Origin: Entoloma clypeatum
Lineage: Eukaryota; Basidiomycota; Agaricomycetes; Agaricales; Entolomataceae
Length of the DNA stretch: 64,000 nucleotides
Assembly: GCA_963565915.1 (NCBI GenBank)
Contig: OY751486.1
Coordinates: 1,736,001-1,800,000 of the forward strand
Direction of reading: 5' to 3'
Part shown: in pieces, positions 52,693 through 63,086 of the stretch
Layout: every line of letters begins with the position of its first letter
How positions within the stretch are numbered: position 1 is the first letter of the stretch
Position numbers and translations under genes: made by a program
The notes under the pieces: model-generated
Databases searched by the model: none
Told to the model about the DNA's origin: nothing
The model's input: the letters and a program-made list of their open reading frames with translations, nothing else

Positions 52693-54890
52693 GTCGTTGG
52701 TGAAGGACGTGTCGAGATGGAAACCGAGAAGGTGGACACGATCCGAAACTGGCGAGCACCCACATCAAAAAAGAAAGTCCAGAAGTTCCTTGGGTTTGCT
52801 AACTTCTATCGGCGCTTCATTGAAGGATACTCAAACATCGCGAAACCACTTACCGCGCTCACAGGCGGCACTGCGTTTACTTGGGGACCAACAGAACAAA
52901 AGGCATTTGAAGGTCTCATACAGGCGATCACATCAGCACCAGTCTTGGCATTACCAAAACCAGATGGACAGTTCAGGGTCGAAACCGATGCATCGGGCTA
53001 TGCAATTGGGGCTGTACTCTCTCAAAAACAGGATGACAAATGGCATCCTATCGCGTTCTTGTCGCGGACCATGTCCACGGCCGAACAAAATTACGAGATA
53101 TACAACAAAGAGCTCTTGGCAGTCATGGAAGCACTGAAAGATTGGAGACACTATCTACTCAAAGCCAGGGAACGCTTTGAGATCTTAACTGATCACAAGA
53201 ACCTGGAGTATTTCCGCCGTTCTCAGGACCTAAATCAACGACAAAGGCGCTGGAAGATGAAGTTACAAGACTATGACTTCGAATTACGGCATGTGCCTGG
53301 CAAGACAAATGCAAAAGCAGACATCCTGTCACGCTTACCCTGGTATGAAACGGAACTCGAACCGCAAGACAGTGACCAAATGCTCAAGGAGGGACTATTC
53401 TTGAAACGATTGGAATCAGAAGATGTGGTACAAATGGAGATGTTCACAGAGGAACAATTCTTTGAAGGGGGTGAAACATCTGATTCCATCAAGATTGGAA
53501 ACGTCACAACCATCGAAAATCCGTGGATCACACGCATCAAGGGTTCAAACCGCATGGAGACAGAAGTAGCCCAGGGTCTGAAGAAGAACCCTCATTGGTA
53601 TCAACAGGAAAACGGCATCACATATGCAGGCGAACGAGTCTATGTTCCACCGGACCCACAACTGCGTCAAGAATTGATGTTTGAGTCACACGATGCACCA
53701 GTGGCTGGACATCCAGGACAGTATCGAACACACGAACTCCTCACTCGCACCTACTGGTGGCCTACCATCCTGCATGATGTGAAGAAGTATGTAAAGGGTT
53801 GCGACACCTGTCAGCGCAACAAGATCAACAGACAGAAACGGCATGCTCCGCTACACCCCCATGCAGCACCAAGTCATCCATGGGAAGACATAGGGATTGA
53901 CGTCGTGGGACCGATACCAGAGTCCGAGGGAAAGAATGCGATTCTGGTCATCACGGATAGACATTTGAAGATGCTCCATCTCATTCCGACAACCGTGGAA
54001 TTATCGGCTGAAGGATTAGCCAAGATCTATCGGGATCAGATATGGAAGCTTCATGGGATCCCCAAAAAGATCATCAGTGACAGGGGACCACAGTTTGCTG
54101 CGAAGTTCATGGAGATACTTTGCCGCATGTTAGGGATCAAAAGGAATCTGTCCACTGCATACCATCCACAGACTGATGGACAGGCCGAACGATCGCATCA
54201 GGAAACAGAAGTGTTCTTACGAAACTTTGTCAACCATCTACAAGATGATTGGGCTGAGTGGATCGCAATTGCTGAATTCCAGTACAATGATGCATCCTTG
54301 GAAGGGAGAACTTGTGTTGGAAGACACCAACCCGGCTGCCAACAGCTTCTTGGAAAAACTCAAACAAGCACAAGAAGAAGCCAATGCAGTGCTGAAACAG
54401 GCACAGGATCAGATGAAGAAGACAGTTGATACGCGACGAAGTCCGTCTCGGAACTACCGCATTGGAGACAAGGTGTGGCTGGAAGGGACTAACATCAGGA
54501 CTAACCATCCCTCGAAGAAACTTGACGCACTCCGACATGGACCATTCAAGGTCCTAGAGAAGAAAGGGGCTAGTGCGTACCTTCTTGATCTTCCGAAGAC
54601 TTGGAAAATGATTCACCCTGTGTTCAACGAGACCCTGTTGTCACCTTACGAAACCCCGAAGTACGCCATCCAGAAGAAGAAACCAGCCCCTGATCCGATC
54701 ATCGTTGAAGGACGAGAAGAGTATCATGTGTCCACAATCCTAGACTCTTGAAAGTTCCGTGGAAAGATCCAGTACCTTGTCCAGTGGGAAGGATATGGCC
54801 CAGAAGAGAACACATGGGAACCTCAAGCCAATGTTCAGAACGCTCAAGATTTGATCCGTGATTTCCATCGGCAGAACGCGTCTAGACAGT
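52693..54890 (+). pseudogene. Gypsy lineage 2 pol, 3' half: RT end, RNase H, integrase, chromodomain
   Basis: Begins inside RT (Val-Gly-Glu-Gly-Arg-Val-Glu-Met-Glu) and overlaps by about 110 residues the end of the copy at 10490-12253, nearly identical there. RNase H motifs: Thr-Asp-Ala-Ser-Gly and Thr-Asp-His-Lys-Asn. The integrase has its His/Cys zinc site near 53690-53820 and catalytic Asp (Ile-Asp-Val-Val-Gly), Asp (Ser-Asp-Arg-Gly-Pro-Gln-Phe) and Glu (Gln-Ala-Glu-Arg-Ser). A deletion with frameshift near 54290 joins 'Tyr-Asn-Asp' to sequence some 17 residues further on. The chromodomain is broken by TGA at 54748-54750. 5' part lost. Confidence 0.9.
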
Positions 54891-55014
54891 GTTCGAAATC
54901 CATGACAGTATCGACCTCATCAGTCAACCACACACCGAGTTCCCCGCTCTAGTCTTTTCCCTGCCCAATATAGCCTCCCCCTTCTTCTTCTATCTCTCAA
55001 CCATCCTCACCGCC

Positions 55015-55386
55015 ATGTCCAACACCACCGTTACCTCCACCTCCACCACCGACATCAACCCCGCCATCGCCGCCCTCATGAACGAAGCACTCTCCATGAG
55101 AGACCAAATCCATGCCCTCGAAACTTCCCTTGCCGACCTCCTTCATCACCAGATGCATATCCGGCTTCACTCGCTGTCCAACCTCCCCGTCGCCCCAAGT
55201 CCCGAGGAAAAACAAATTCTCGGAAATTACACCAGCACCCTCGTGATCGAAAATCGACGTATTCGGCTGGCTATCAAAGGCCTCGAACTCGCCGTTGCCA
55301 TCAACGAGGAGTTGATATATGATTGGAGTCTCAAGGAGAGTCCGAACTGGTCCGATCCCGGCAACAACGAGGGATGGGGACAATGA
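55015..55386 (+). CDS. Sense accessory ORF of gypsy lineage 2
   Basis: 123 residues from ATG 55015, between the end of pol and the 3' LTR, same strand. After a Thr-rich start (Ser-Asn-Thr-Thr-Val-Thr) the rest is strongly helical, with heptad-like Leu/Ile spacing (Ala-Leu-Met-Asn-Glu-Ala-Leu..., Glu-Thr-Ser-Leu-Ala-Asp-Leu-Leu), so coiled-coil assembly is likely. No cysteines or known domain. A pyrimidine-rich leader with AATATAG at 54967-54973 precedes it, as in many basidiomycete promoters, so it may have its own transcript. The ORF is intact although the neighbouring pol is not. The open frame extends to 54889, but that part overlaps pol-derived sequence, so the internal ATG is preferred. 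Confidence 0.55.
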   Translation: MSNTTVTSTSTTDINPAIAALMNEALSMRDQIHALETSLADLLHHQMHIRLHSLSNLPVAPSPEEKQILGNYTSTLVIENRRIRLAIKGLELAVAINEELIYDWSLKESPNWSDPGNNEGWGQ

Positions 55387-55420
55387 CTCTGTGAGGACAC
55401 AGAGCTTGAAGAGGGGAACA

Positions 55421-55823
55421 TGTTACGGACTCTACGGTATGCAGACGACGTCATCACTTTTACTTATCGGCCCGGCTCGGCACCCTCTTACGAGCTTACT
55501 ATGTCTAATGTCTACTTTCGCAACCTTCGATTCCCAGTCTGACTCACTACCTTTACTTCGTCAGCCCCTTTAGTATACTTCGCTCCCGCGCTGACTCGCT
55601 TTCCGCAGTCAGCTTACTTATTGTACATAGCCTTCCGCAGTCGCCTTACTCATGCGCACTGCCTTCCGCAGTACTGACTCATCTGCTACCGCCTATAGTC
55701 AGTACCTATATAAACCTCCTGTACTGTAGTAGATTCCTTAGATTTAGCAATCACATTGCTCTTCGCCTTTCCACTTTCCTGCATACTCTGCCCGAACCTT
55801 GGAACGGTTTGTTAAGCATAACA
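55421..55823 (+). repeat. 3' LTR, gypsy lineage 2
   Basis: 403 bases, TGTTACGGAC...AAGCATAACA, preceded by the purine tract GAAGAGGGGAACA. Internal CCTTCCGCAGTC repeats occur at about 55600-55670. Its last 85 bases recur inverted at 4939-5025. Confidence 0.85.
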
Positions 55824-56260
55824 GGGGTGTATGTTGGGCTTACCGGGGGTCTGGTGTGGCGGCAGTGGCCGTGGTGGTGGCGATGCAGTGTTGTCACTGG
55901 TGCCGGCGTACTTGGATGGTGGTCAGTTGTTGCGGGTAGGCTGGGGTATGGGTTGGGCTTACTGGGTGTGGCCGGTGGTGGCGACTGGGCGGCGGTGTTG
56001 TAACGGATGGGCGGTGGTGGCAGCGGCGGGGGGAGATGCACAAGGATTGTGGTGGTGAGAGGGCAGAGAGAGAGGTCAGCAGGAGTCACAATGTGACAAC
56101 ACCGATGTTCGGAATTTGCTGAACTGTTCGGAAGTTGCCGAACATAGTCGAACATCGTCAAATGTCATTGAGTGTCGTCGAGGGCAGTGATGGGGTCTTA
56201 CCAATGGATAGTTCAATCCCTTGATGTATTTTCTATAATACATTACCTATTAATAATAAT
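55824..56260. other. GT-rich tract and inverted match to the window start
   Basis: GGTGGTGGCGG-rich sequence ends at GTCACAATGTGACAACA (56085-56101), the exact inverse of bases 5-21 of the window. GTTCGGAA/GCCGAACA words follow. No gene. Confidence 0.4.
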
Positions 56261-56500
56261 GGTATAGTAAATGTTATGCAAATCCACATGGAATCCATAT
56301 GGAATTATCTGAAATACAAAACCCATGTGGAATCCTTGGACCAGTGTAAGGAAATTCCACATGGATTATTCCACATGGATTCCACATAGACAATATAACA
56401 TTCTACTACTAAATATTGATCATTACTGATGGTTGAAATTCCACATGGAATCCCATATTCCACATGGAATCCCATATTCCACTATGGAATCCTTGGGGGA
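56260..56500. repeat. Cluster of ATTCCACATGGAAT palindromes
   Basis: At least six close variants of the palindrome TTCCACATGGAA lie within 240 bases, some overlapping (e.g. near 56355, 56371, 56437, 56458). No coding signal. Confidence 0.6.
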
Positions 56501-56849
56501 CAGTAAAGCACTCGTTATACTTAAGGTATTTCTTTCAGATTATCAAGGAAAATCCTCTTTGTATTCCCCACACAAACACTACATCAGAAAACCTACAAGT
56601 TGACTCTTTCCAATCTTTGATGATCATACGATCACCCACAACCATCCACAATCACCCACAACCCAGAGCTGATGACCAAAAAGAGTTTGATCAAGATTTT
56701 CAAGATTCAACAATTGTGATTGTTGCCAAGAGCAACCACAACAGGAATAACCACGACTTGAAGAGTCCTTGACCAAAGGACAGTCGCAAATGCAAGTTGA
56801 GGTAGTGTAGTAGTATCATTCAAGGGGGTGGCGGAACAGAAAAAATATA

Positions 56850-58080
56850 CTGGGGGTCAAACTTTTTTTTCAGGCACCAGGGACCCCCACCCCCTCCTTC
56901 CTAATTTAGTATGTTGTACTCACACATATATGTTTTTCCAAGAATAAATGACATGAAAAACAAAAAAAACCCTAAGCACACAATGGGGAGCAGAAATGTA
57001 TGGCCTGGCCACCTCTCATTCCACACTGTCCCAGTCCCCACCCACACCCAGCCCCATCACACCCATTTGCCATCCTCAACTCCTTGCAGACGGCGCACAC
57101 GACCCCCCTCCTGTGTTGCATTCACCCCGCCCAAGGGGATGCTGTGGGTCAAGGCCGTCCCACCCTCGGTCATGTGCAATGTCACAAGGGCGCTGGTCCC
57201 CAACATGTGCATGTGGGTCTTCTGATGAGGTGCCGGCAGGGTTGTCTGTGACATGGGAGCTGGAGAGGGTGTTCACCCTGCCCGAGGGGATGCTGTCGTG
57301 CGCGACGTCGCAAAGGAGCTGGTCCTTGATATGCATGTGTGGGTCTGACAAGGTGCTGGCAGGGTGGAGCACAAAAGAACCATCAGAAGGTGAGCCGGGC
57401 AGGTCACCTTCCACCTGCACGCTGGGCAAAGGTTCGGTGGTTGTGTGGGACTGCTGTTTTTGGTAGGATTATGTCATAATTTCGGATGTGCAAATTTTTT
57501 TTTTCCCCAGATGGGACCCCCCTCTCCCACCCCAGGTACGGGATTCCTATTTCACCACCCCCTTGGTATCATTGTGATAATATAGAAATTTACACCGCAG
57601 GCATTGGCTGCCATAAGCTCAGGTAATATGTGAAATATAAGGAGAATAAATTAACAATAAAATTTGATTATCACTGATGGATATATTGCAACTTATATTT
57701 TTAATATAATTCCATTATCTTTTGCAATATCTCCACTGATTATGATGGAGATTTTTTAAAAATAACATTCAGATCTAACCCTAGCTTATATTGTGATTAT
57801 ATTTACAATCAGATCTATCTAAAAATAAGGAAGATAAGCAGAAGATATTGCAGCTGATATTGTGTATAAGATCCTCATTTCCTCTCTGATTAGAATGGGG
57901 GCTTATTTATAGATGTGATCAATTCTCCACGGGGGTGTCGGAACATGACTACAGCAACACATGTCAGACTTTTTTTTCGGCCTCGCTAGACCCCCCACCC
58001 CCTCCTTCCTAATATAGTATGTTATGCCCACAAACATATATATTTCTGTGAAAAACATGAGATAAAATAAAGGAAATACA
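56850..58080. repeat. Direct repeats around an AT-rich stretch
   Basis: A block of about 110 bases (CCCCCACCCCCTCCTTCCTA, then ATGTT..CACA.ATATAT) occurs at 56850-56960 and again at 57965-58080 in the same orientation. A weaker third part lies near 57485-57560. Between them are a GC-rich stretch (57000-57460) with open frames on both strands and an AT-rich stretch (57580-57900). Possibly terminal direct repeats of a small element. Confidence 0.45.
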
Positions 58081-58348
58081 TGGCCCTCTTGCTCAATTAC
58101 GAAATTGATGAGTGCGGGCGCGAGGCACTGCACCCACACCTCTGCCTGCAGCTGCCGCAGCGGCTCTGAGCTCTTCTTCCCGTGCGCCGAGAGGCTCAGG
58201 GCACACAGCGCCTCTTGGAGGTCGGGCTGCAACAAGGGCGTGCAGGAGGGCAAGCACCATTGATGTGTGTTTGAAGCCGTGGATGTACGCGCGGGCGGCG
58301 GAGAGCGTGGAGGTGGTCGGAGGTGGTCAGGGGCAGTGAGGATGAGGG
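58081..58348. other. Unassigned sequence up to the assembly gap
   Basis: Minus-strand frames here look protein-like (Cys and His scattered, proline-rich end) but run into the gap. No domain recognised. Confidence 0.25.
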
Positions 58349-58548
58349 NNNNNNNNNNNNNNNNNNNNNNNNNNNNNNNNNNNNNNNNNNNNNNNNNNNN
58401 NNNNNNNNNNNNNNNNNNNNNNNNNNNNNNNNNNNNNNNNNNNNNNNNNNNNNNNNNNNNNNNNNNNNNNNNNNNNNNNNNNNNNNNNNNNNNNNNNNNN
58501 NNNNNNNNNNNNNNNNNNNNNNNNNNNNNNNNNNNNNNNNNNNNNNNN
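58349..58548. other. Assembly gap, 200 N
   Basis: Exactly 200 unknown bases, probably a placeholder length. ORFs spanning it are meaningless. Confidence 0.99.
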
Positions 58549-58559
58549 CCCTGGCACGG

Positions 58560-59340
58560 AACCTGCCGAGTATATATTAACCGAGCCTTGCTGTCAGGTT
58601 CTTGCTTACCTCCCATCAGTTCCCTCCACTCCACTCCTCCCTCGATGCCTCCTTCCTCCCCCCGCTCCATCTATCCCTCCTACCTACGGTGTTACAAGGA
58701 GCCACTGAGGCCCAGCATAGGTATGCACCTGCCCACTCATGCCACATCACACCACTGACAAAATGTGTGAGAACAGCGGGAGGCGCTCGAGAAACGGCAC
58801 CGGCCCTCCCTTCCCCTGTCCGTTGACGCCTCCGCTCACAACCGGGCCACGGGGACCCGTATAGGTAAGCATCGGCCCACTCACGTCACGTCATACAATT
58901 GACAAAACACGTGAGAACAGCGGGGCGCGTGCAAGAACCGAGGGGTGACATGCGACAACAGCAAGACACGCACCATCAGACACAAGAGCAACGGCCAGGG
59001 ACGCGAGCAACGGCGTAACACGCACGAGAGATGGTGGATACGCCAGACGGTGCGGCCCACATGAGAAACGACACCGGACACGCGCCAAGCATGGGGGCGG
59101 GGGCAAACCAAAGGATGACACACGACAATGGCAAGACACACACCATCAGACACAAGAATGCACCAGCAACGGCGAGAAACACCACAAGACACGTGAGCAA
59201 CGGCGTAACGTGCACCAGGAGACACCGTTTCGAAGAGGTGCAGAAGACAGCGGGAAACGGGAGCCGCGAGAAGGATAGGACATGTGCTAGCAACAGCATA
59301 GGGCAGATGGCGAGCGTGGGAGGCACGTGGGAAGGGTGGG
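58560..59340. repeat. Relative of the foldback elements, partial
   Basis: CT-rich leader (58600-58680), GTATAGGTAAGCA near 58858 and ACACGTGAGAACAGCGGG-type units (58895-59330) match the inner parts of the elements at 32390-33212 and 40889-42781. The left side is lost in or near the gap. No gene. Confidence 0.5.
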
Positions 59341-60302
59341 TGACACCGCCGATGTTGATGCTGGTCAACAGGGAGAGACAGGCGACGCGCCCTACCTTAT
59401 TATATAAAAGAATTTTCTTACGGACTGCGACAAGATTTAATGTACCGGCTCAAGCCGCCAGCCGCACCGAAACTGCCTTCAACCACGGTCCCGCAAGCCA
59501 CAGCTTCCGAACCTCACGGTTCGGCTCGGCTCCCGCTCTGTGCGGTGCGGTTTCGGCTTCCAACCAACTGGAGTCGGAACCGCGGCAACACTAGATAAGT
59601 ACAACATGTGGGGCCCAGTCAAAATTGGATTACGGTTCCAGATGGGGAAATCAGGTGAAACCCAGCCCCTACATGATCCTTCCCAGATGGACCCACCGAG
59701 AACCTGCTGTTCCAAAAAAAACAGATATCTTGCCTAAAATCTGTGGATGGATGGGGTTAAGTGGGTCAAAAACAGGTGCTGATGTGGGATTTTTCTGATT
59801 GGTTTTTCAGGGTTGTTTTCGGGGAATTTTCGGTTGGTTCACTTTTAGTTGTAGATGATGGTTTTGAATGATTTGATTCACTATACTAATATAATACAAA
59901 ATGACTACAAACTATACTATATTAAACTAATTTGGGCACGAGGGCATTGGACGCGAGGACGGTGGTTGGGGGGGTAAGGAGCGGCTGTTGGGCCCGAGGG
60001 ACAGTCACTGTGGAAAGTAAAAACAGTATAATCTATTGTCGAAGCAGTAATATAGAGTATTGGGCAGTGTAGATCACAGCCTCCTGGTAATACTGCCTTT
60101 GTCATGTCGTCAGTCCAACCGCCTGTAAGGTGGTCATTCAATTTCCATGGAAAGCAGTCAATTAAACTTCGTGGGATGCAGTGATTCTTTGATCTCTCAC
60201 GTCGAAGCCACACCGTAATGCAAACCTACTTAGGATTTCTCACTTTTTGACGTGTTGATACCATTTCAATAGGCTGCAAACAGAATCTTGGAATCTCTTA
60301 CA
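59341..60302. other. Unassigned stretch with a satellite remnant
   Basis: GC-rich GGTTCGGCTCGG repeats (59515-59560); a TCAAAATTGGATTACGG motif near 59620 resembling 5700-5750 and 7270; and a short remnant of the 20-base satellite at about 59932-60005 (TTGGGCACGAGGGCATTGGA). No convincing gene. Confidence 0.4.
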
Positions 60303-61668
60303 ATGACACCAAAATCCGCACCTCGGCAAAACCGATTACGGCGCAAACCGACACCTAGTCGAACTAACAAGCATCGCAAAGCAGTGATTGCAAGTACTGT
60401 ACCCAAAAGGAAATATTGCCACTGCACCTCGACATGCAACAAAAAGCTTACACAATAGACGAGGCGCTTACACTATGCCAAAGTCCACAATCAAGAATAT
60501 GCTCCATCAGAGTCAATTGCGAGCCTCGACCTTCAAACCCCGCGGCAAGGACGACGCCAGGGAACACCATATCTCAGTTCAGACTCCTCCATGGAGTCGG
60601 ATTGTGCCTACTTATTAGCAGATCAGGAAATGGCATATGAGGCCTGCACGTTGAACATGGAGGGAGTGGGTGGAATTCTTCTCGACCACCATCCGGACTT
60701 CACAAACATTCTCTTCGATGACCTGAACTTGACATATCTGGAGGAGGAATGGAATGGTATCGAGGACTCGGAGAGCCAGTCATACTCTGAAGAAGAAGAA
60801 GTGATGGAAGCACTCGAGGATATAGCGGAAGGGAGCAACAAGGACAAACTCAGTGATGAATCTGCAGACTCGGATCATGCTCTTTTTGATGCATACTTGT
60901 GCAATAGCGAGTCAGAATCGGCATGTGCCAGCGATTCGAACTCAATGGATTCAGAGTTTGATGACTGGAGACTGTTTGATGAAGACGAAGAACTTGGCGT
61001 CATTTTTGATGAAGAAAAAATGAAGGAGATTGACGCCATGTTCACGGCTGAACAATATGCTGAGCTTTGGCAGGCTCGTGTGTTCCAGTCTTCACCCACC
61101 TCTCGAATGAATCAGTCTGACCCAATCTGTAGGTGGTTCTGAGCTCACAGAGGAGGATCATGACAACATACGTGCATTCAAGCTTTGCATGGTTTCAAAC
61201 ATGCCACGGACTGTGTTTCAGCAAATGTGTTTTGCATTTTGACATAAGCTCAATATAGCCTCTGAGTATGTCATAGTACATCGCCTTTCCTTCCTTTCCA
61301 GCATTGAGCCCCAGTGGTTTGATTGCTGCATCAACTCCTGTATTGCATACACCACTGTGTACGACCACCTCAGTGAATGCCCATATTGTGGTGAAAATCA
61401 CTATTCTTCTGGCAGGAATCATTGATCTCGCCGTGTTTTCTGCTACATTCCATTAATTCCGTGCCTCAAGAAGTTATTTGAAAATCTGCGGTCTCTGACG
61501 GAAATGCTCTACCGCCACCAATATCCAATTAGTAATGATTCGATTTCCGATGTCTTCGACTGTGAACATTATTGGATCGTGTGCAAGACCAAGGTCACTG
61601 TCGATGGTCAAAAACTTGCACACAACTATTTCTCAAACAAACACGATATCGCCTTCTCCATTTGCTTG
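60303..61668 (+). pseudogene. CACTA-type (Tnp2-like) transposase gene, 5' part
   Basis: ATG 60303 starts a basic N-terminus with a Cys-His-Cys..Cys cluster followed by Arg-Arg-Leu-His-Tyr, then a long acidic region (60740-61040). A frame change near 61120 leads into the conserved block: Phe-Ala-Phe, 'Pro-Gln-Trp-Phe-Asp-Cys-Cys-Ile-Asn-Ser-Cys-Ile-Ala-Tyr', Cys-Pro-Tyr-Cys, Tyr-Ile-Pro-Leu-Ile-Pro, and Ser-Asp-Val-Phe-Asp. This is the front of basidiomycete Tnp2/Transposase_21-type proteins. In-frame stops: TAG 60456-60458, TGA 61240-61242, TGA 61423-61425. It is cut at 61669 by a truncated gypsy LTR before the catalytic core. Dead fragment. Confidence 0.75.
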
Positions 61669-61898
61669 TTCTACATAAGTTTAAATACTATGTCGGAGGA
61701 TGTGTGGCTTTGTCGGAGTTGGATAACGAGTGGCTGTCGGAGATGCTTAACATAAGTAAAATGGTTGGATGTAAGTAATGTACGTAGTAACAAGATTCAT
61801 AACAGTAAGTATGCATAATAAGTATTAGTCAAAAATGTCGGAGGTGTTGGAGGTGTCGGAATTGGTCAGAAATCATCGGAGCTGATTGGAATGTAACA
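61669..61898 (-). repeat. Partial 3' LTR, gypsy lineage 1 copy 2
   Basis: Reverse complement of the first 230 or so bases of the lineage-1 LTR, from TGTTACATTCC at 61898 to ...TTATGTAGAA at 61669. Many CCGAC words are changed to CCAAC or similar by CpG transitions. Confidence 0.9.
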
Positions 61899-62064
61899 GT
61901 ATTTCCCCCTTAGGGCCGAACCCATGAGGCCTAAGGACCTAGGTGGTCGGTGCGCGTGAACTGTGTCATGTGATGCATTGGTTGAAAATACCGTCCGAGT
62001 GGTTCTTTCTTCTTGTTCCCCCCATTATCTTTCCGCTTCAAAAACTCTTCCAATAATCCTCAAA

Positions 62065-63058
62065 ATGTCGGGAAACAAATTCCAAAAAGAATTGGAGGCG
62101 CTGCAGGCCAAACTCGCGGAGGTGGAGGCTAAGAAGCGAGTGGCGGAGGAGGAGGCTGCCAAGAAGGCTGAGGAGGAGTGGAGAGCGGAGGAAGAGAGGG
62201 CTGCGGAGGCGGCGCGGGTGGCGGAGGAGATGCGGGTAGCGGAGGAGATGCGGGTAGCAGAGGAGACATGTCAGGCGTCGGAGCTGGTGGCTCAGAAGAG
62301 GGCCGATGAAGTGGCCGCTGCGCAAGGCGCGTTGAGCAAGGGGTCGGGGGTGCCGCAGGCGGAGAAGAAGAAGAGGGCGACGAAGAAGAGGAAGGGGGAG
62401 GAGGTGTCGGCGATGGTCGGAGAGGGGTCGGGAGTCGGGGTCGGGGTCAGCGCCTGCAATAGGTGCATTGTGTAGGGCGTCGAGTGCGAACACAATGAGT
62501 GAGTTCTTCTTTGGTTCGTCTTTTTCTGTTTTAACCTTTTGTTTTAGGAATAAGTCGTCCTGCAAGGGTTGTGTCAAAGACAAGAAGAAGTGCGAGGTCG
62601 GAGCGTCGGAGGGAAAGTCGGAGGTGAAGGAGGTGAGGAAAACGGTGAAGGTGAATAAGGGGAAGAAAAAGGCGTCGGAGATGCCGTTGGAGAGTGGGTC
62701 GGAGGACACTGTCTTGAGTGTCCTCAAGATGATTTTGGCGGAGACCAGGCAGGTGAGGCAACTGCTAACAGCAGTTGAAGACTCGGTGAACACTGAGTAC
62801 CGACAAAAGTTGCCGGAGGTGTCGGAGGAGGAGACAGAGTCAGAGATGGATACAAGGGAGGAGATGCATGAATTAAGGCTGGAGAAGAGGATTGCGAGGA
62901 GAATAAGGAAGGACATAGTGAATAGGAAGAGGTTGGAGTTGCCGGAGCTGTCGGACGATTCCGACATGTCGATTTCGGAGCCGTCGGAGAAGGCGGAGGA
63001 GGAGGAGGAGGAGGACAAGGAGGAGGGTCTGTCAAACAAGAAACAATGTACTAAGTAG
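62065..63058 (+). pseudogene. Antisense Zn2Cys6 accessory gene of copy 2, one nonsense codon
   Basis: Exons 62065-62498 and 62548-63058 around a 49-base GTGAGT...TTTTAG intron (62499-62547), the same position and length as in copy 1. Without its stop it would give 314 residues. All six cysteines of the Zn2Cys6 pattern are kept, but TAG at 62473-62475 lies within the cluster, where copy 1 has a lysine AAG. The coiled coil has an extra 'Val-Ala-Glu-Glu-Met-Arg' repeat (62218-62265), and the C-terminal half lacks copy 1's 66-base duplication. Protein similarity is lower than for pol, especially in the second exon. Same proposed role as copy 1, but this copy is probably inactive. Confidence 0.82.
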
Positions 63059-63086
63059 ATAGCAATAGTACTTGTTTTTTCTTGTT

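Noticed and set aside
52691..52763. Start of the second Zn2Cys6 protein at 52763
   Set aside because: The first 25 or so codons of that frame are the antisense of gypsy pol, so the true start is lost or lies elsewhere.
57903..58758. Open frames running through the N gap
   Set aside because: Unknown bases cannot support a reading frame.
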